From: Chlorella sorokiniana
Taxonomy: Eukaryota; Chlorophyta; Trebouxiophyceae; Chlorellales; Chlorellaceae
DNA length: 64,000 nucleotides
Assembly (NCBI GenBank): GCA_025917655.1
Contig: CP084614.1
Coordinates: 496,001-560,000, forward strand
Reading direction: 5' to 3'
Shown one piece after another: positions 34,833 to 47,753 of this stretch; positions within the stretch are counted from its first letter, which is position 1, and the number at the start of each line of letters is the position of its first letter. A model generated the notes under the pieces. The model did not search any database. It was given only the letters and a program-made list of their open reading frames with translations, and had not been told where the DNA came from. The translations under genes and the position numbers were made by a program.

Positions 34833-37800
34833 TCAGAACTGGATGCAGGCCTCTTGCTTGTAGCCCAGCTTCTCCAGGTTGGGCAGGCAGGCAAACTTGA
34901 TCATGGGGGCGGGCCGCACAGGCAGCAGATCGTGTCGTCACCGGCTGCAGGCGGGGTGAATGGCGGGGTGGGAGGGTGAGGCATGGGCACGGCCCGCGGC
35001 ACAAGACGGCCGCAATCCGTGACGCTGGGCCTTCCTCAGCTTGAACCCAGAGCAGAGGGCAGCTCCGAGTAACGACTGGCGACCCCTGCCACCAGCCAAG
35101 CCTCCTCACCTGGGAACAGGTGCTCCTTCACCATCTCCTCGCTCACAAAGCCGGTGCTGTATCGCCAGTCGGGAAGCCATCCGCCTTGTCCACTGCAGGC
35201 AGGATCCCAGGGCGGGCAGCAAGGGGCCAGCTTTGAGTGGTCAGGTGGGGAGAGGGCAGGCCTGGGCAGCGCCCGCTTGCCCGCTTCACAGCCCAGGCCC
35301 CTTCACGCAGCGGGCACCAGCCTCGCGGCGCCAGCAAGGCTGCCACAGTGCGCGCAGAGGCTGGCGGCGCAGGCTCACCCGTGTACCACACGCGGAAGTT
35401 GGGGTGCGCGGCGGCCAGCGCATCCAGCTCCTCCCGCAGCAAGATGTCGTCGGGCGAGACGTTGGCGTACAGCAGCGACAGCTCGGTCCTGTCCTGCGGG
35501 TCCTTCACCACCGCCTGGATCACCTGCGGCACAGCGGGCACAGTGCAGAGGAAGAGTTGTGTTGAGTGTGCTGCATACATGTGTGTCAGGGAGATTGGCG
35601 CGGGTGTGAAGCGAGGTGCAGGGCGGGTGTTGGGTGGAGTAGGGGCAGGGCCACAGGTGCTTTCTGCAGAACTTGGCGTAGGAAGGTCGCACCTGATACA
35701 TCGGGGTGATGCCGGTGCCGCCCGCAATCATGGAAATGCGGCGGACCGAGTGCGGCTCGCCGTTGAGCGTATACCTGCACGATGGGGTGGAGGGGTGGGG
35801 ATGGGGGTGCACAATCGGTGAGCAGGACAGCGGTCAACAACCAGAGAGGTGAATCCAGAGAGGTGAACGGCAGCGCCTGGACACGCAGAAGCTGGTGCCC
35901 CCAGCCATGGCACATCCGCTTCGGCGGAACGCCCCGGCAAAGGCAGCTGTGCGGGCAGCGCTGCCGTCCCGCACCTGCCGCTCCCCGTGTAGTGCACGTG
36001 CCCCAAGGGCCCCTTGGCCTCGATGGTGTCTCCGATGGCCAGGGACTCCAGGTGTTGGCTCATCTTGCCTGTTGCACATCGACAAAAGGGGGAGGTGCTC
36101 TGCGGCTGAGCCAGGCAGGGGGTGCGCAGCAAGGCAAGCGCCAGGCTGCGGCGCTTCAACACGCAGTGGCCAGGCGCGGCAACTGGGCGCCGCGGCGGCT
36201 GGCGCTGCACGCGCAAAGAGCGGCGGCGCCAGGCGGGGGCCTGCTCACCGCCGTCTGGGAAGCGCGGGTGCTGGTTGGCAAAGTAGATCTTGACCACCAG
36301 CTCAAAGTAGCCGAGCGCGTCGTCCTGGGACGAGGGCGTGTAGGCCCTCATCACCAGCTCCCCGCCAATCCTGGGGGTAGCAGAGCAGGGTGGCAGGGGA
36401 TGAGAGGTGGACAAAAAACGGAGCAGGGTTTCGGGACGGCAGCCAAGGGGCAGGGAGGGGGCACAGCAGCAGGGGGCAAGGGGGAGCAGAGGCGACGCTG
36501 CAAGGGCAATCCGCGGCCTGCAGCCGGACGCACACAAGCGTCTGGCGCGGCAGCTTGCGATACTGCGGCGAGTACTGCCACAAGTAGAAGCACCAGCGGT
36601 TCACCACTCACTTGGCATACAGGAAGATGTGTTTGCCCACGGGCAGGCCGAAGCGGTGCTGCGGCGACTGCAGCGCGAAGCGGAAGCGGCGCACGTTGTG
36701 GCTTAGCGCCTCCTTCTCTATCAGGGTGAAGGCCTGGCGCTTGCGTGGGTCCAGCGCCACGGGGGGCTCCCCCGGCGCCGCAGCGGGCAGCGCGCCGGCG
36801 GCGGCCGCCGCGGGCGCCGCCGCCGTCTGCTGCTGCGCGGGCGTGGGGGAGGCGTCACGGCGGCTGCCGGCGCCGCCGCTTGTGCGCCCTCCTCCGCCAC
36901 ATCACCGATGTAGTAATCCAGCAGCATCTTCTTGGCCTTGGCGGAGTGGATGGCGTTGAACTCGTCGGTGGCGTCGGTGCCCGCCACGAGCAGGATGGAA
37001 TCGGCGCCGCCTGCAGCGAGATGGGCGACGGGCCGCACAGCGTGGTCAGGCACAGCAGAAGGGGCGTGCAAGGGAGACAGCGGAAGGCCGGCGGAGTGCT
37101 GCCAGGGAAGCGAGCCACCGTAAGCAAAGGCAACAGCCAGGGGGAAACCGGAAAGAGGCGCGCGCGCGGCTGACGCCAAACGGGCCAGAGGAGAAGAGAA
37201 GCAGGAGAAGCGCACCGGGGTGCTCCTTGAGGAAGGGGGTGGCGTCATACACCTTGCCGTCCACCACGAACCAGGCGCTGTCCATGCTCGTGTGCTGCTC
37301 CACCTCCGCCCAGGTGAACGTGCGGGCGCCGGAAGCGGGGGCCGGAGGGGCCGAAACCTGCGGAGCAAGCGGGGGGCACACGATTCGCAAGGAGCCCTCG
37401 TTCCCGCTGCCACGCACCCCATGCGGTCTCAGCGGAGGAGCGCAAAGAAGCATGCACTGCTTCTTTGTGAAGCAGCTCCGCGGCTGTGCATCCGAGGGCG
37501 CCCGCCGACGGACTCACCACAGCCGCCGCCGCCTTTGCGTCGGCCTCCTCGGCGCGGTTCATCCAGCCGCCCACGGTGGGTCCCGCGATTGTGGGGTGCT
37601 CAAACTGCAGCGCAAAGCCGCCGGCGCTCGTCTGGCGGGTGTGGATCTTGACGCGGTAGCAGCAGTTGTTCATCATGCCCATCACATTCCTGCGGGCCAG
37701 CAAAAGAAAGAAAGCAGAGTCAAAGGATAAAGAAGCAGAAGGGGAGGGCGATGGGAGCAAAATGGGCGGGGGAAGCAAGCACCGAGCTACACAAGCAGAC

Positions 37801-40800
37801 TTGCAGCAGCCGAGGAGTTGCAGAGGGCTGCGGCTGCAGGCTGCCGCCGCAGGCGGGGCCGCACCAGGTGAAGGTGTTTGGCTGGGTGTTCATGTGGGAG
37901 TCCCAGGCGCGGCAGATGACCTCGGGCGTGGCCAGTAGCTCCGCTGCAGAAACGAAAGATTGGGGGGGGGAAAGGAAGGGAGCGGGGGAGGGAAGTGTGT
38001 GAGTGTGTGTGGGGCGGGGGGGGTTGGGGGTTGGGGGGTTCAGAAGAGCCTGCAGGGGAGTGCTTGGCATCCAGACACAGAAGAGCGTCAGCCCCTGCCT
38101 GTATCAGGCAGCGCCCAGCGGAGCTCAGGCAGCAGGGGGTACCTCAGGTACCATGTGGCAACAAGCCGGGCAACCTTTTGCTGACCCCCCAAGGCTCACC
38201 GATGGGCACATCCAGCTTCCACCACACCCACGCCCAATGCTTGCCGTAGGGGGTGGGGTCGGTGCTGTGCGTCACCTCCGCCAGCCGCCAGCTCTTGCCG
38301 TCGTCCAGGCTCACCTCGCAGCGGATGATCTTGTTGCCGTTGCCTGCGGGAGGTGCAGGCACCCGGCTGTGCGTCAAAAGGCAGCAAGGCGTGGATGGCT
38401 GGGTTGAGGCAGCGAGGCTCGAAGCTGAGAGCCGTGCTTGCTGCCTACCCCGTCCTCAGCGCCCGGGCTGCCCCACACACGCACTCCCTCTTCCCCCCCA
38501 GGTAGCCCCGGCGGGTGCGGCAGAGTGCAGCCTGCTGCCTGCCAACTCCCAGCCAGCTTCTCTCACCCCCCTCCCTCCCTCCCTCCCCCTCCCGCAGCGC
38601 ACCGCAGTAAGCGTAGCCGCGCACGGGGTAGGTGCCCGCCGCCAGCGGCACCACCTCCTCGTGCGCGGGGTAGCCGATGGCGGACTGGACGTTGAGGTCG
38701 TTGATGATGAAGTCAGGCTTGTACCACCAGCCTGGGGCAGTACAGGGAGCGGTACGGAGGGGGCACTGATCGGCACACGCACTTGGCAGCCGCACCAGCC
38801 GCCAGGCGGGGCCGAGCCACGGCACGCTCGCCGCACACCAAACCACAAACCGAGCAAGAGCAAGCCCGGCACGAGCGACAACAACAACACCAGGCAAGGC
38901 AGTGAGGCTTTGCACAGGCTCACCCTCCTCGTTGGCCAGCTTCTCGTCCACGTGGGACGGCAGCACCCGGTTGTCGTGGAAGTGGTAGTAGTTCTGGCTC
39001 TCGGTCTCGGCCACAGTGATCTCCTCCAGCCACTTGATCATGCGCCCGCCGATGAAGCCGGGGATGATGAGGCTGCAGGAGGAGAAGGCGGGGGGGGCGA
39101 GGAGTGGGCAAAGGCGGGGGAAAGCGACGACTCGGCAGGCGGGGCGGGGCGGAGGCCCTCCTGCCAGCCAGGCAGAGAGCCAGCCTGCAGCGACATATGG
39201 CACGCGCGCGATGCTTTGAGCTGCCGCCGCACCGCAGCGGGTAGCCGTGGTCAGGTGTGAGCAGGCGACCGTTCTGCTTGTAGGCGAGGATGACGTCGCT
39301 GGCGGGGTCCATGGCTTTGACCTGCAAGAAAGAGCAGTTTGCGCAGCGGGTCAGGACTCAACACAAAATACGAGCTATTTTTACAGGAGAGAGAAGCAGT
39401 CCAAACAAGCTGGTCCGGCAGTGAAGCGAAGCCAATGCAGCTCACCCAAGTGATGGAGGTGCCGTAGGAGCCGTCGTCGCCCTTGGGCAGCCTCGCCTGC
39501 GGATGCCGGAACAGGAGGGTGGGGCGTTTGTTTGATTGCGAGTGAGCCGGAACAATGCGGCGGATGCCGGTTGTGATAGGGAGGAGGGCCAGGGCAGGCG
39601 GCGTTGTAGCCGAGGCCCCAAACCAGTTGCCCTTGCTTCAAGACGGAGCAGCAGCTAATCATAGCGGCAGCCCAACAGCAGCGGCGGCACGCTTTCAGCA
39701 GCAGCGTCACCGGCGCACCCTTGGGCCCGCGGAACCACACGTGGCGTGCCCCCTCCGCCATGCTCTTCACGCCGCAGCGGGCGAGCACGTCGGAGAGGCG
39801 CACGCCGGTCCAGGTGGAGCAGGAGGTGCCGGCGGGACCCCAGTTGAAGCCGATCGTCTGCTTCACCATGTTCTCCTCCTTGCGGCGGTTGCCTGGGGGC
39901 GAGCAACAACAATGAGGAGGCGGGGAAGGTGAGGGGCCGGCGGGGGCAGGGCATGGGGCAGGCCACTCGGAAACAGCATGGACAGCAGATGTGCGCTGCA
40001 AGCAAGCGCCGGTCGAGACGAGGAGAGCGCGAGGGCCGGCCAGCGGCGCTGCCGAGCGGCGGGGGAGACCCACCGGCGCAGGTGAGGGTGCAGGTGACGT
40101 CCACCGAGGGCATGGCCAACAGATCATCCATGGTGAACTCGGTGGGGGTGGACACCAAGCCTGCAGAAGGCAGCACAGGCAGGACGGGGCGCAGAGCAGC
40201 GGGTCGGGATCTCGGAACAAAGGTAGGCTTGGCAGGAAAGCGGGAGGGCTGGGAGAGGCCGGCTCGCCACAACTTGTTGCAGGAATGCCGGGAGGGATAC
40301 AAGTAAGCAGCAGGGTGGGGAGCGCCGAGCGGCCTGCGGGCGCCTCCGCGGCAAGTGGCAGGCAGCACAGCGGCACAGCGGCAGCGCACCGTTGACCGCC
40401 AGGCGGTGCTGCTCCCACTGGATGCGCGGCACGGCGCCGTGGTTGCGCACATAGTGCAGGGACGGGGAGTGATGTAGGACTCAAACAGGCGGGCCGGCTT
40501 GGGCTCCACGTTGAACGGGTGGCGCCCGTCAGCCGGATCAGGTCTGGGTGGCTGGTCAGGGGCAGTGGGGAAGGGTGCAGGGGTGATGTTTGGATAGAAG
40601 CCCTGCCGCCATACGAGCGAGACGAGACGGCATCTGCCGGACCAACGTGCGGCGCGGCCCCGGCATGGCGACCGTGCTAAGTGCCAGGCGTCAGCGTGCG
40701 GCGCGGCCCCGGCATGGCGACCGTGCTAAGTGCCAGGCGTCAGCGTGCGGCGGCAGCGCGGCGGCAGGAGGTTGCTGTCGTGCTCGCAGGCCGGTAGGCG

Positions 40801-41100
40801 GCGCTCAGAAGAAGCAAACGGGTGCTGCAGCCAGGCTTCCCTGCAGCGGGGTGCTCACCGGGGGATCCACTCGTCCTTGGTGCCTTTGTCCAGCTCCAAC
40901 ACCTCTGTGACGGGCAGGTGGAGCTTGTACTCCTCGCTGCCTGGCTCCAGAGGGGGCTCATCCGGCGGGGGGCCGCACACCCCGCTCCCGCCCGGCGCCG
41001 AGCCGTTTGCTGCTGCTGGCAGGTGGCCATTTGCCTTGATGGCCGCTGCTGCGTTGTGGCTGCCGTGGGCAGAGTCCTCGCCCGCCAGGAGCACGGTCAT
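34833..41100 (-). CDS. NIA: Assimilatory nitrate reductase (Mo-molybdopterin, cytochrome b5, FAD/NADH domains)
   Basis: Cytosolic enzyme reducing nitrate to nitrite with NAD(P)H. Start [20 protein letters not shown] at 41100; stop after EACIQF at 34833. Domains in order: Mo-molybdopterin with [26 protein letters not shown] and [20 protein letters not shown] (the Cys is the molybdenum ligand); dimerisation part with [36 protein letters not shown] and [11 protein letters not shown]; cytochrome b5 with [20 protein letters not shown] and FLKEHPG (heme His), second His in [13 protein letters not shown]; an Ala/Pro-rich hinge (about 36780-36880); FAD lobe with [16 protein letters not shown] lobe with [13 protein letters not shown] and the C-terminal [19 protein letters not shown]. 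About a dozen or more introns. Single-base additions are needed near 40521, in the run at 40464-40467 (before SLHYVRN) and at 34905-34909 (GPPPM). Head to head with NII. Confidence 0.95.
40647..40744. repeat. Perfect 49-bp tandem duplication in NIA intron 1
   Basis: Two identical 49-base copies (40647-40695 and 40696-40744) followed by the first bases of a third. Confidence 0.85.
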
Positions 41101-41761
41101 GGTGGGGGCAGGCAGGAGTGCGTGTGCGCTGCCAGAGGTCTGCTGCCCAGCCTGGGGGAAGGGCGGGCTATTCATCGCATTGCGCCCCTGTAATCCCTTT
41201 TACCCCAGGCGTCGAGAGGGCCAGAGGCGCTGAGACGACGGGCCGCCCGGCGGGGGTACCGGTGCCCCTGCCAGCGAGGCGACAGAGTCGGAGGGGGCAG
41301 CTCTCCAGGCCTGGGGGCAGCATCCCACTCTTCCTGCATCCGCACCCTCGCACGATCGATTGTTGTTAAACCTGGATTAACCGTTCTACAGGGGGCCCGT
41401 CGGTTCGCAGCACTTTGCAACTCGGTCGTCCCGGCACTCACCCTCCAACAGGTATGCTCAAAAGGTGCCAAGACTTTATTGAAATGTAGTCCGGGCTGCA
41501 TGGCACGTAAAATCGCTGAAGCAGGGCACGGGAGTTGTCGTTGCATTGCTGAGTTGAGCGCGAGAGCTCGGTTGGGTGGTCAGCCCCCTGGGGCTCCTAT
41601 CGGTCTAAATACATCTAGTGCTGCGCTGTATAAGTTTGTAGCTCACGACCAGCTACCAACGACGCTGAGCAAGCGGCTGCTGATGCTGGCCCCTGCCGCC
41701 GCCGCCGCCGCCCTTGCAGACCGTCCCTCGAGCCCCAGTCCGCGCAGCAGGCAGCACAGCC
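41101..41761. promoter_or_regulatory. Shared divergent promoter region of NIA and NII
   Basis: 661 bases between the two start codons. A TATA box is at 41629-41634 (TATAAG, plus strand), 133 bases before the NII ATG. GCAACTC at 41417-41423 is followed by GTCGTC and CACTCACC, partly matching a block in the NRT2/NAR2 promoter. Nitrate induction and ammonium repression are expected for these genes but not demonstrated here. Confidence 0.5.
41629..41634 (+). promoter_or_regulatory. TATA box of NII
   Basis: TATAAG inside CTGTATAAGTTTG, in an AT-richer patch, at a plausible distance upstream of the start codon. Confidence 0.45.
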
Positions 41762-42615
41762 ATGCGCACCACCATTGCAGTGCCAGCGCAGGCCCCTGCC
41801 TGCACAGGCCGCAGGCTCACAGCCCGCCGCGCCGCTCCCCAGGTTTCGCGCCGGTTGGTGTCAGCGCGTGCCGTGGAGGCCGCCGGGGCCGAGGTGCCGC
41901 CGCTCAGCGATGAGGTTGCTGCCAAGCTGGCAGAGCTAGGCATCGACTTTGAACGCAGCGGCCTCAAGTACCTGCCCAACGAGGCGCGGGTGGGTGCTGA
42001 TGATGCTCGTTTTGGCCCCCCAGCAGGCTGCTTGATTTCGCCTCCTGCCAGGCCAGGCAACCGTGCGTGCCTCGCTGCTCTCTGGGTGCCTGCACTCACC
42101 CGCTCTGCTTGTCGCACAGTCGGTCGCTTGCCATCACTCTCCCTCGGCTTTCTTCCCCTGCAGATGCGCGCCCTGGACCGCAAGTCCGCCAAGTTTGAGA
42201 AGACCAAGAACGAGAAGTGCGGCAGCCACATGTGGGAGGACGTGACACAGCTGGCGCAGCTCATCCGGTGCGCACCGCCGCCCGCCCGCCACTGCTTCCC
42301 TCCATCGCCGGCTGACACGCGGCTGCCGAGATTGCTTGTGGAAAGCTCCTCGCTGCCGCTCTGCACCTTTTCTGTACTGTCACGCAAGTGGCCCTTCCCA
42401 CAAGGCTCCCCTGTCCATCAACCACCTCGTTCCCCCTCCCCCCCCCCCCACACAGCGAGGGCAAGACCAGCTGGCAAGACCTGGACCTGGACGACGTCGA
42501 CGTGCGCCTCAAGTGGGCGGGGCTGTTCCACCGCCGCAAGCGCACACCGGGCCGTTTCATGATGCGCCTCAAGGTGTGAAAGGCGGCGGCGGCGGGGTGC
42601 GGTGTGTGTCGGGGG

Positions 42616-42654
<39 letters not shown>

Positions 42655-45600
42655 TTTGGGGGTGGGCACAAGGAAGCTCGTCGGCAAGAGCGCGTGTTGC
42701 GAGTGAATGGGTGTAGGCAGCCGATGCTCGTTTAGAGGGAGAGGCCGACGATGGCTTCCCCGCCCTGGCTGACCTGCTCCAGGCCCAGCCGCTGCTGGGT
42801 TTTCAGGCAGGCCGGCTGGGCTGGGTCTACGGCAGGCGCCTGCACCCCCAGACTGCCCACTCCCAGCTGTGCCTCCTCTGGTGATGCTGCCACCCGCCAG
42901 GTGCCCAACGGCGAGCTGACCGCCGCTCAGCTGCGGTACCTGGGGGACTGCATCGCGCCGTACGGCGAGGATGGCTGCGCCGACATCACCACCCGCGCAA
43001 ACATCCAGGTGAGCTGGCTTCAGGGTGGGGCAGAGGGTGGCAGCAAGACGCGGGGCGAGTGGCAAACTCGTTGGTTTTGTCATCGACAAGTAAATTGAAT
43101 AGACTGAAGTGTTAGTATGCAAAAGACTCCTGCGGCCGACAGTGCCGGCTGGGGTGATAAAAGGGGTTGGTGAGCGCGGCAGGTGCCAAGAAAGGTCTCA
43201 GGGACCGCTGGCATGCCCGACTTGGCCTTGCATCGCGCCTGCTCTCTCTCCTACCTTCGCCCCTCACCCTTCATGCTTTCCTCCCCCTGCTGCTCCCCCG
43301 CTGTGCAGCTGCGCGGCGTGCAGCTGGAAGACGCGCACCGCATCATTGCGGGGCTGCAGCAGCGCGGCCTCACCTCCTTCATGGTGCGCCCGTGTGCCCT
43401 TGCTGGCTGGCTGGAAGCTGTCGCAGCTGGCTGGGCTGCAGCTTCGCCTGCCGCTGCAGTGTGCGCCCGCCTGCTCACTTGCCGTGCTTCCACCCGCTTG
43501 CTCCCTTGTCCCGGCCGCAGCCCTGACTGCCATTCCTTGCTGGCTGCCCCCTGGCCCCTTACATCCCTGCTCCCTGCTGTTCCGGCTGCCTCCTTTGCAG
43601 TCGGGCATGGACAATGTGCGTAACATCACAGGCTCTCCCGTCGCCGGCATTGACCCACACGAGCTCGTCGACACTCGCCCGCTGTGCCACGGTGGGTGCA
43701 TGCTGGGCACGCTGTGGTCGAGACGCCGCACCATCAACCTCGCCATTACCCCGCCTCGCCCTCTTCCTCTTGTGCTCTTGCACACCCCTAAGCACTCCAC
43801 CCCTGCTCCACCCTGCCCCTCAGAGCTGAACGCCGCCATCACGGCGCACGGCAAGGGCAACGCGGCCCTCACCAACCTGCCCCGCAAGATCAACATCGGC
43901 ATCTCCTCCAGCCGCGACGATTTCGCGCACTGCCACATCAACGACGTGGGACTCAAGGTGCGCCTGTGTGCCTGTGCGTGCATGCCTGCGTTTACGGGCG
44001 GGAGAGGGGGCCTGTGGCGGTGACTTGGCTTTGGCGCATGGCGCGGACCATGCGGTCCTGCTGACATCATCCCCGGCAGCAAAAAAATGAATAAAACACG
44101 CGTCGGGTGGCCCCTTGTTGTGCCCTGCCCGCAGGCGGTGCGCGACCCCTCCACCGGCGAGGTGGGGTTCAACGTGGAGCTGGGCGGCTACTTCTCCATC
44201 AAACGCAACGTGATGAGCATCAGGTGGGGACAGGCGGCAGCGCGGGGAAGAGAAGCACGAGCAGGGGAGGAGGGACAGCGGTGGAGCTGTGCTGGAAGGG
44301 GGCCGCTGCCAGGCGAGGGGCACGGCTGGCAGCATGGAGGTGTTTGTGCCCCCTGATGGGCAGAGCCGGGCCCGTCAGCAAGCTCGCAGCCTTTGCTGCA
44401 GCTGCCACTGTGCGACTGACAGACCTGTTTCGCTTCCTCCTTTTCGATTGCTCGGCCGTAGCGGCGATACCTTCCTCACTGAGCAGCAGGTGGTCCCCTA
44501 CTGCTTGGCCCTGCTGGAGGTCTTCCGGTGAGGCTGCCTGGGCGGGGGGTCCCATGCTGCACCTGCGGTGCTGCGCCTGCGGTGCAGGGCCACCCGGACC
44601 GGATGGTGCGTTGCGATGCAAGAAGCGGTCGGGCAGAATGGCCTGGTGCCGCCCTCGGCTAGCCCTTCTCGCACAAGCCTCGCCCTCGAGCATCTGCTGC
44701 CTGGCTGTGACCGCCGCACGGCGTCCTGCTTGTTTGTGCGTACCGCTGCAGCGACCACGGTGCGCGAGACGACCGCCAGAAGGCGCGGCTGATGTGGCTG
44801 GTGGAGGCGATGGGGGTGGACGCCTTCCGGCAGGCCATCGAGCAGCGCATGGGCCAGGCGCTGCGCCGCGAGGTGGGCTGCGCCAGGGCCGCCTCAGGCG
44901 CTGCCACACGCGGCTGCAGGGCTGACTGCAAGCGCATGGCTTACACTTGGCTGCGATGCTCGCGGCTGCAAGGGCACGCCTGGGCACGATTCGGCGCTGT
45001 GCTGCATTCGCGGCCTCGCCAGACGTGCTTTAGCGAGTGTTCTCTCCCCAAATCGCATCCTTTCAAGATTTTTGCTTCCCTCTCCTTCCTTCCTCCCCGC
45101 CAGGTCCACGTGGCATACGACGACGAGTGGCCCCGCCGCGACGTGCTGGGCGTGCACCCGCAGAAGCAGGCGGGGCTGTTCTGGGCGGGGGCGTGCGTGC
45201 CGGCGGGCCGCCTGCTGGCGGCCGACTTCCACGCGCTCGCCGACGCCTGCGAAAAGTGAGTCGAGGGCGGGTAGCTGGGGGGCTGAGGTGTTAAAGGCAG
45301 GGATATGGGGAGGTGGGGGAGGTCGGCACTCATCCCCATCCCCATCTGCTGTGGGGGCGGAGCGCCAGGCCAGGGCTTAGAAACCCGCAGTTTCTTCCGC
45401 CGCCTGCTTGCTCTGCCGCCACCTGACCAGTGCCACCTGCCCGCTCCTCCGACCCCCTGCGCTGCTGCCTCCAAACCCGGCTGCAGGTATGGTGACGGCA
45501 GCGTGCGGCTGACTGTGGAGGAGAACGTGATTGTGCCAAACGTGCCGGAGGCCAAGCTGGCGCAGCTGCAGGCCGACCCGCTGTTCTCGCAGCGTTTCCC

Positions 45601-46618
45601 AATCAGCGGAGGTGAGATGCCGCCAGCAGCCAAGGGGGACGCCAGCAGCAGGCGCTCCATATGCCCCAGACAGCTTCTTTCCCCTCCTGCCACCCCATGC
45701 ATTGGAAGCACTCCTGGCCTCCCCAGCTGTACACACCCCCTGCCCCCCCCACCCCCCACCCCCGGCCTGATAGCCCTGCCACCCTAACCACCCATCAAAA
45801 CCCACCCACACCTTCCCCATGCCCTTTGCCCCCTTCAGGCAACCTGCTGCGCGGCCTCGTGTCCTGCACCGGCGCCCAGTTCTGCAGCCTGGCCCTGATC
45901 GAGACCAAGAACCGCGCCCTGGAGCTGGTGCGCCAGCTGGAGGTGCAGCTGGAGGTGCCCTCCCTCGTGCGCATCCACTGGACCGGCTGCCCCAACTCCT
46001 GCGGCCAGGTGGGAGGGCGGCCAAGGGGGGAGGGGGGTAGATGCTGCGTGGAGCGGCGGGCGGCACTGTTCTTCACCAAGCCCTTCCCTCTGCAAGCTTT
46101 GCTCTTACCTCCCTCTCTGGACTCATCACCGTTGATGATCCAAAGCACAGCGTGACTAAGCACGCATTCCGTCTTCCTGCTTCTCCTGCCCTCAGGCCCA
46201 GGTGGGCGACATTGGGCTCATGGGCGCCCGGCCAAGCTGGATGGCAAGGCGGTGGAGGGGGTGAAGATCTTCCTGGGTGGGAAGATTGGGGAGAACCCCG
46301 AGGTGAGCCGCTGGAGGGGCGGTGCGGTGCGGCGTGGCGCGGCCACCGCGTGTGCGCTGCGCAGCATGGGCCTGTGGTGGGCCCTGTCGTGGGTGGTGTC
46401 TTGAGGCAGAGGGCCCGCCCGCGCACCACCTTTGCGCCCACGTTCCTTATTCCCATTCTCATCGATTCGTGCAGCTTGCGAAGCAGTTTGAGGCGGGCAT
46501 CCCAGTGGAGCACCTGCTGCCCAAGCTGCGCGAACTGCTCATTTCCGAGTTTGGGGCGGTGCCGCGTGGCGCCGCCGCGCAGCAGGAGGGCGCCGCCGCC
46601 GCTGGCGCCGCCGCGTGA
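41762..46618 (+). CDS. NII: Ferredoxin-nitrite reductase, plastid (siroheme, [4Fe-4S])
   Basis: Six-electron reduction of nitrite to ammonium with ferredoxin in the chloroplast. Fifteen exons: 41762-41989, 42164-42267, 42456-42573, 42901-43008, 43309-43383, 43601-43691, 43824-43957, 44135-44223, 44462-44527, 44752-44872, 45104-45255, 45487-45611, 45839-46008, 46196-46302, 46475-46618. All phases agree, giving 610 residues once one base is restored near 46226-46232. An Arg/Ala-rich transit peptide (MRTTIAVPAQAPACTGRRLT) precedes the mature enzyme. Landmarks are CGSHMWEDVTQL, GRFMMRLKVPNG, YGEDGCADITTRANIQLRGV, LPRKINIGISSSRDDFAHCH and FNVELGGYFSIKR. The cluster ligands are SCTGAQFCSLALIE and HWTGCPNSCGQ, the four Cys that bind the [4Fe-4S] and siroheme. 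The Ala-rich tail after EFGAVPRGAA is unusual. Divergent from NIA. Confidence 0.96.
42621..42650. repeat. (TG)n microsatellite in an NII intron
   Basis: About 15 TG units just after the donor of intron 3, the same position-in-intron pattern as the GT tracts in VTC4. Confidence 0.85.
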
Positions 46619-46970
46619 GCGGGCCCCCGCCACCAGCCTGTGCCGTGCAGCGCTGCCCCGCGCTTTTAAGGCCAGGGCGTGAACGGCGGCATGTACGATA
46701 CCTCTTCTGTGCTAGCTGAGCTGCAGCGCCGATCGCGCTTCCCGGTTTTCATCCAATGCTTTTCCGTGTGCCAAAGCTCTGCATTTGGGTAGCGATACTG
46801 ATGGTAGACAGTGCCTGGCGATTCTGCTGCCTTCTTTTCCTCCGGCCGCGTGTCGCCTGCTGCCATCGGGCGCCCTTGGCGGCGCCGCTGGCTGCGCCGG
46901 CAGCGTGCCACCAACCCAGAAGATTCCGTTGAAACCCAGCGCTTTCCAGCACGCCAGATTGAGTCATTCC

Positions 46971-46975
46971 TGTAA
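46971..46975 (+). terminator. TGTAA polyadenylation signal of NII
   Basis: TGTAA followed by GC, 353 bases after the NII stop. Confidence 0.5.
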
Positions 46976-47753
46976 GCTTTGAAGACAGTCCCAGTGACGG
47001 ATCCATAGGCTGAGGAACAGGGTCCAAGATTCGAAGGCTTTCTGGCCTTTTGAAGCCTGTCGCCTGCCCGGCTCGTCACCTGGCGGAGGTGACGTATCGA
47101 GCGCTCCGCAGACACATGCCTGGGCATGCCCGCCAGCTTGTTGTTGACCATTGCACGCATGCCAAGACTTGTGATCGCATACCTCGCAACCATGGACGCC
47201 TTCAGCCCAGCCCAGGTGTTCTGCGGCATGTGATGCAGGCGCAGCTTGGCGTCCCACGCCAAGTCGCCGGACCTGGGTAGAAAGGTGGGAGCACGTTTCC
47301 CTGGCAGCCTGCCCCTCTACTGCATTGATGCACGCGCGACGGACCTTCCTTGTTCATCTCAACGCTTTTGTGGGAGCCAAAGGAAGTTGAGCCCGGCATG
47401 ATGGCAGCTCCGCTCCCCGCGAGCCACCCACAGGCTCGCCCACAGACTGTGATGCCTTGCTACAGTGGAGAACAGGTGGTCTGCGGCACGAACTCGGCGC
47501 TGTCTGAGAGCAGCAGGTGGGCACGCGTGAGCCATGAACCCTATGTGCCAACCCCAACCTGCCCGCTGTTAGTTCTACTGGTGCCCGCTGTGATTTCAAT
47601 TAACGATCGGGGTACAACCGCTCGTCATGCAGCCACTCCGGCCACAGCGAGACCTGCGTGGTGGAGCAACGAGCACCCTGGTTGGGCCTCTCCTGGCCCG
47701 CCCACCCAGCTTGGCAGACGCAGCGATCACAGAGGTGAGAGCATACGCCTGGC

